From: JALNZF01 sp049793155
Lineage (GTDB): Bacteria > Nitrospirota > UBA9217
DNA length: 6,516 nucleotides
Assembly: GCA_049793155.1 (NCBI GenBank)
Contig: JBARBN010000033.1
Span: 1 to 6,516 of the forward strand
Direction of reading: 5' to 3'
Part shown: piece by piece, positions 5,938 to 6,516 of the stretch
Layout of the letters: each line of letters starts with the position of its first letter
Position numbering within the stretch: position 1 is the stretch's first letter
Position numbers and translations under genes: made by a program
Notes under the pieces: generated by a model
What the model was told of the DNA's origin: nothing
Seen by the model: only the letters and a program-made list of their open reading frames with translations
The model's database searches: none

Positions 5938-5963
5938 GTTCCCAGAATACTCATTCTGAGAAC
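5938..5963. promoter_or_regulatory. 26-bp hyphenated palindrome upstream of the cytidylate-kinase-like gene (motif copy 3)
   Basis: GTTCCCAGAAT (5938-5948) and ATTCTGAGAAC (5953-5963) are inverted with ten of eleven positions matching, around ACTC. On the minus-strand transcript the single mismatch becomes a G-U pair, so the RNA could form an 11-pair hairpin with a GAGU loop. It ends 18 bases before the ATG at 5919, next to the GGGGAAGGAG ribosome-binding region. A weak minus-strand promoter (TTGCTT, 18 bases, TATTCT) would overlap it. It may be a repressor operator, or an RNA hairpin acting on translation. Confidence 0.6.
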
Positions 5964-6048
5964 TGACAAGCAATAAGCGGCATGATTAGGCGGTGCCATT
6001 CCGGGTTCGACGGCGCAGGGCATCCGGTCGAGTCGAGACTACCGCACG

Positions 6049-6516
6049 CTACTCGATCGGGATCCTGCTCTTGTTCTTTGCAAGCCACTGCTCGAACGTT
6101 TGCAGTTCAGGATTGAGCGAGCGGGACGCGTCCAGGTTGCGCGCACCGCACATGTCCTTCTCAAAATCGCGATCGACCTGGAACATGTTGCCCAGATCGT
6201 CCGCGCCCGGGAAGCCGAAGCCGCGATAGACTTCTGGCGTTATCTCGTTGTAGCGCACTGGCTGGTCGAGTGCCTTGGCAAGCGATGCGGCCATCTGCGC
6301 GCCTGTCAGGTGCTCGCCTGCGATCCCGACGGTCTTTCCGATCAGGTCCTTCCCCTTCTTGAAGACACCGTATGCGCACTTGCCGATGTCCTCGGCCGCG
6401 ATGCCCGCGAGCCGGGCGCTACCCATCGGCAAGGTAAGAGCCAGGCTGCCATCCGGTCCCTTCTTCGGCCCCATGCCGAAGTTGATCAAGTTGTCCCAGT
6501 AGAACGATGTGACGAG
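6049..6516 (-). CDS. NmrA/NMRAL1-like NAD(P)-binding family protein (C-terminal part)
   Basis: The reading frame is open to the right edge, so the N-terminal Rossmann glycine motif lies outside the window. The visible 155 residues begin LVTSFYWDNLINFGMGP and contain LPMGSARLAGIAAEDIGKCAYG, IGKTVGIAGEHLTGAQMA and YRGFGFPGADDLGNMFQ. This pattern is strongly typical of NmrA-like atypical short-chain dehydrogenase proteins related to human NMRAL1/HSCARG, which bind NADP(H) and act as redox sensors or regulators rather than proven enzymes. A TTG at 6489 is internal, not a start, because conserved family sequence continues upstream of it. The stop is TAG at 6049. It reads in the same direction as the cytidylate-kinase-like gene, 129 bp upstream of it. 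No terminator is visible between them. Function here is unknown. Confidence 0.88.
   Translation of the reverse strand, partial: LVTSFYWDNLINFGMGPKKGPDGSLALTLPMGSARLAGIAAEDIGKCAYGVFKKGKDLIGKTVGIAGEHLTGAQMAASLAKALDQPVRYNEITPEVYRGFGFPGADDLGNMFQVDRDFEKDMCGARNLDASRSLNPELQTFEQWLAKNKSRIPIE

Noticed and set aside
5990..6030. GGTTCGA segment resembling a tRNA T-loop
   Set aside because: The flanking bases do not form a five-pair T stem, and no acceptor or anticodon arms can be found.

Overview
This window is bacterial chromosome with moderately high GC, short intergenic gaps and strong Shine-Dalgarno sites. The sequence alone does not fix the taxon. The rsmD-coaD pair, a two-gene NfeD/slipin unit, a cytidylate-kinase-like protein with a C-terminal BON-like domain, and two families of intergenic repeats (CAGAGGCACGGAGACACGG-like and TTCTGAC-like) would suit a Nitrospirota or Desulfobacterota/deltaproteobacterial-type genome. 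That placement is inference.

Layout. Bases 1-1666 carry three minus-strand genes in transcription order: rsmD (16S rRNA m2G966 methyltransferase), coaD (phosphopantetheine adenylyltransferase) and the N-terminal 90 residues of a response regulator cut by the window edge. Both gaps between them are filled by repeats. One is a (CTTCTGA)n heptamer array with an inverted partner arm, which also forms the last codons of rsmD. The other is a nested inverted repeat between coaD and the regulator. From about 1680 to 1773 there is a compact divergent control region with back-to-back sigma70-like promoters: a near-consensus one for the plus-strand genes and a weaker one for rsmD. The 17-bp spacer of the weaker promoter is a palindrome-like motif.

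Bases 1774-4015 encode a full-length membrane NfeD/ClpP-type serine protease and a slipin (SPFH/stomatin-like) protein, closed by a strong intrinsic terminator at 4049-4076. In characterised archaeal homologues the NfeD protease cleaves the C-terminal hydrophobic stretch of its partner stomatin, so the two products probably act together at the membrane. Next comes a solitary exported MsrA (4316-4924), likely repairing oxidised methionines outside the cytoplasm. Convergent to it on the minus strand is a cytidylate-kinase-like/BON protein (5113-5919). The window ends inside a minus-strand NmrA/NMRAL1-like NAD(P)-binding protein, of which only the C-terminal 155 residues are present.

The most interesting unexplained signal is a short motif, CAGAAT-ACTC-ATTCTG, found three times in intergenic DNA (1691-1707, 5030-5045, 5943-5958). 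The best copy sits within a 26-bp hyphenated palindrome just upstream of the cytidylate-kinase-like gene. Another copy exactly fills the spacer of the predicted rsmD promoter. This looks like a shared operator, or a small dispersed palindromic repeat.
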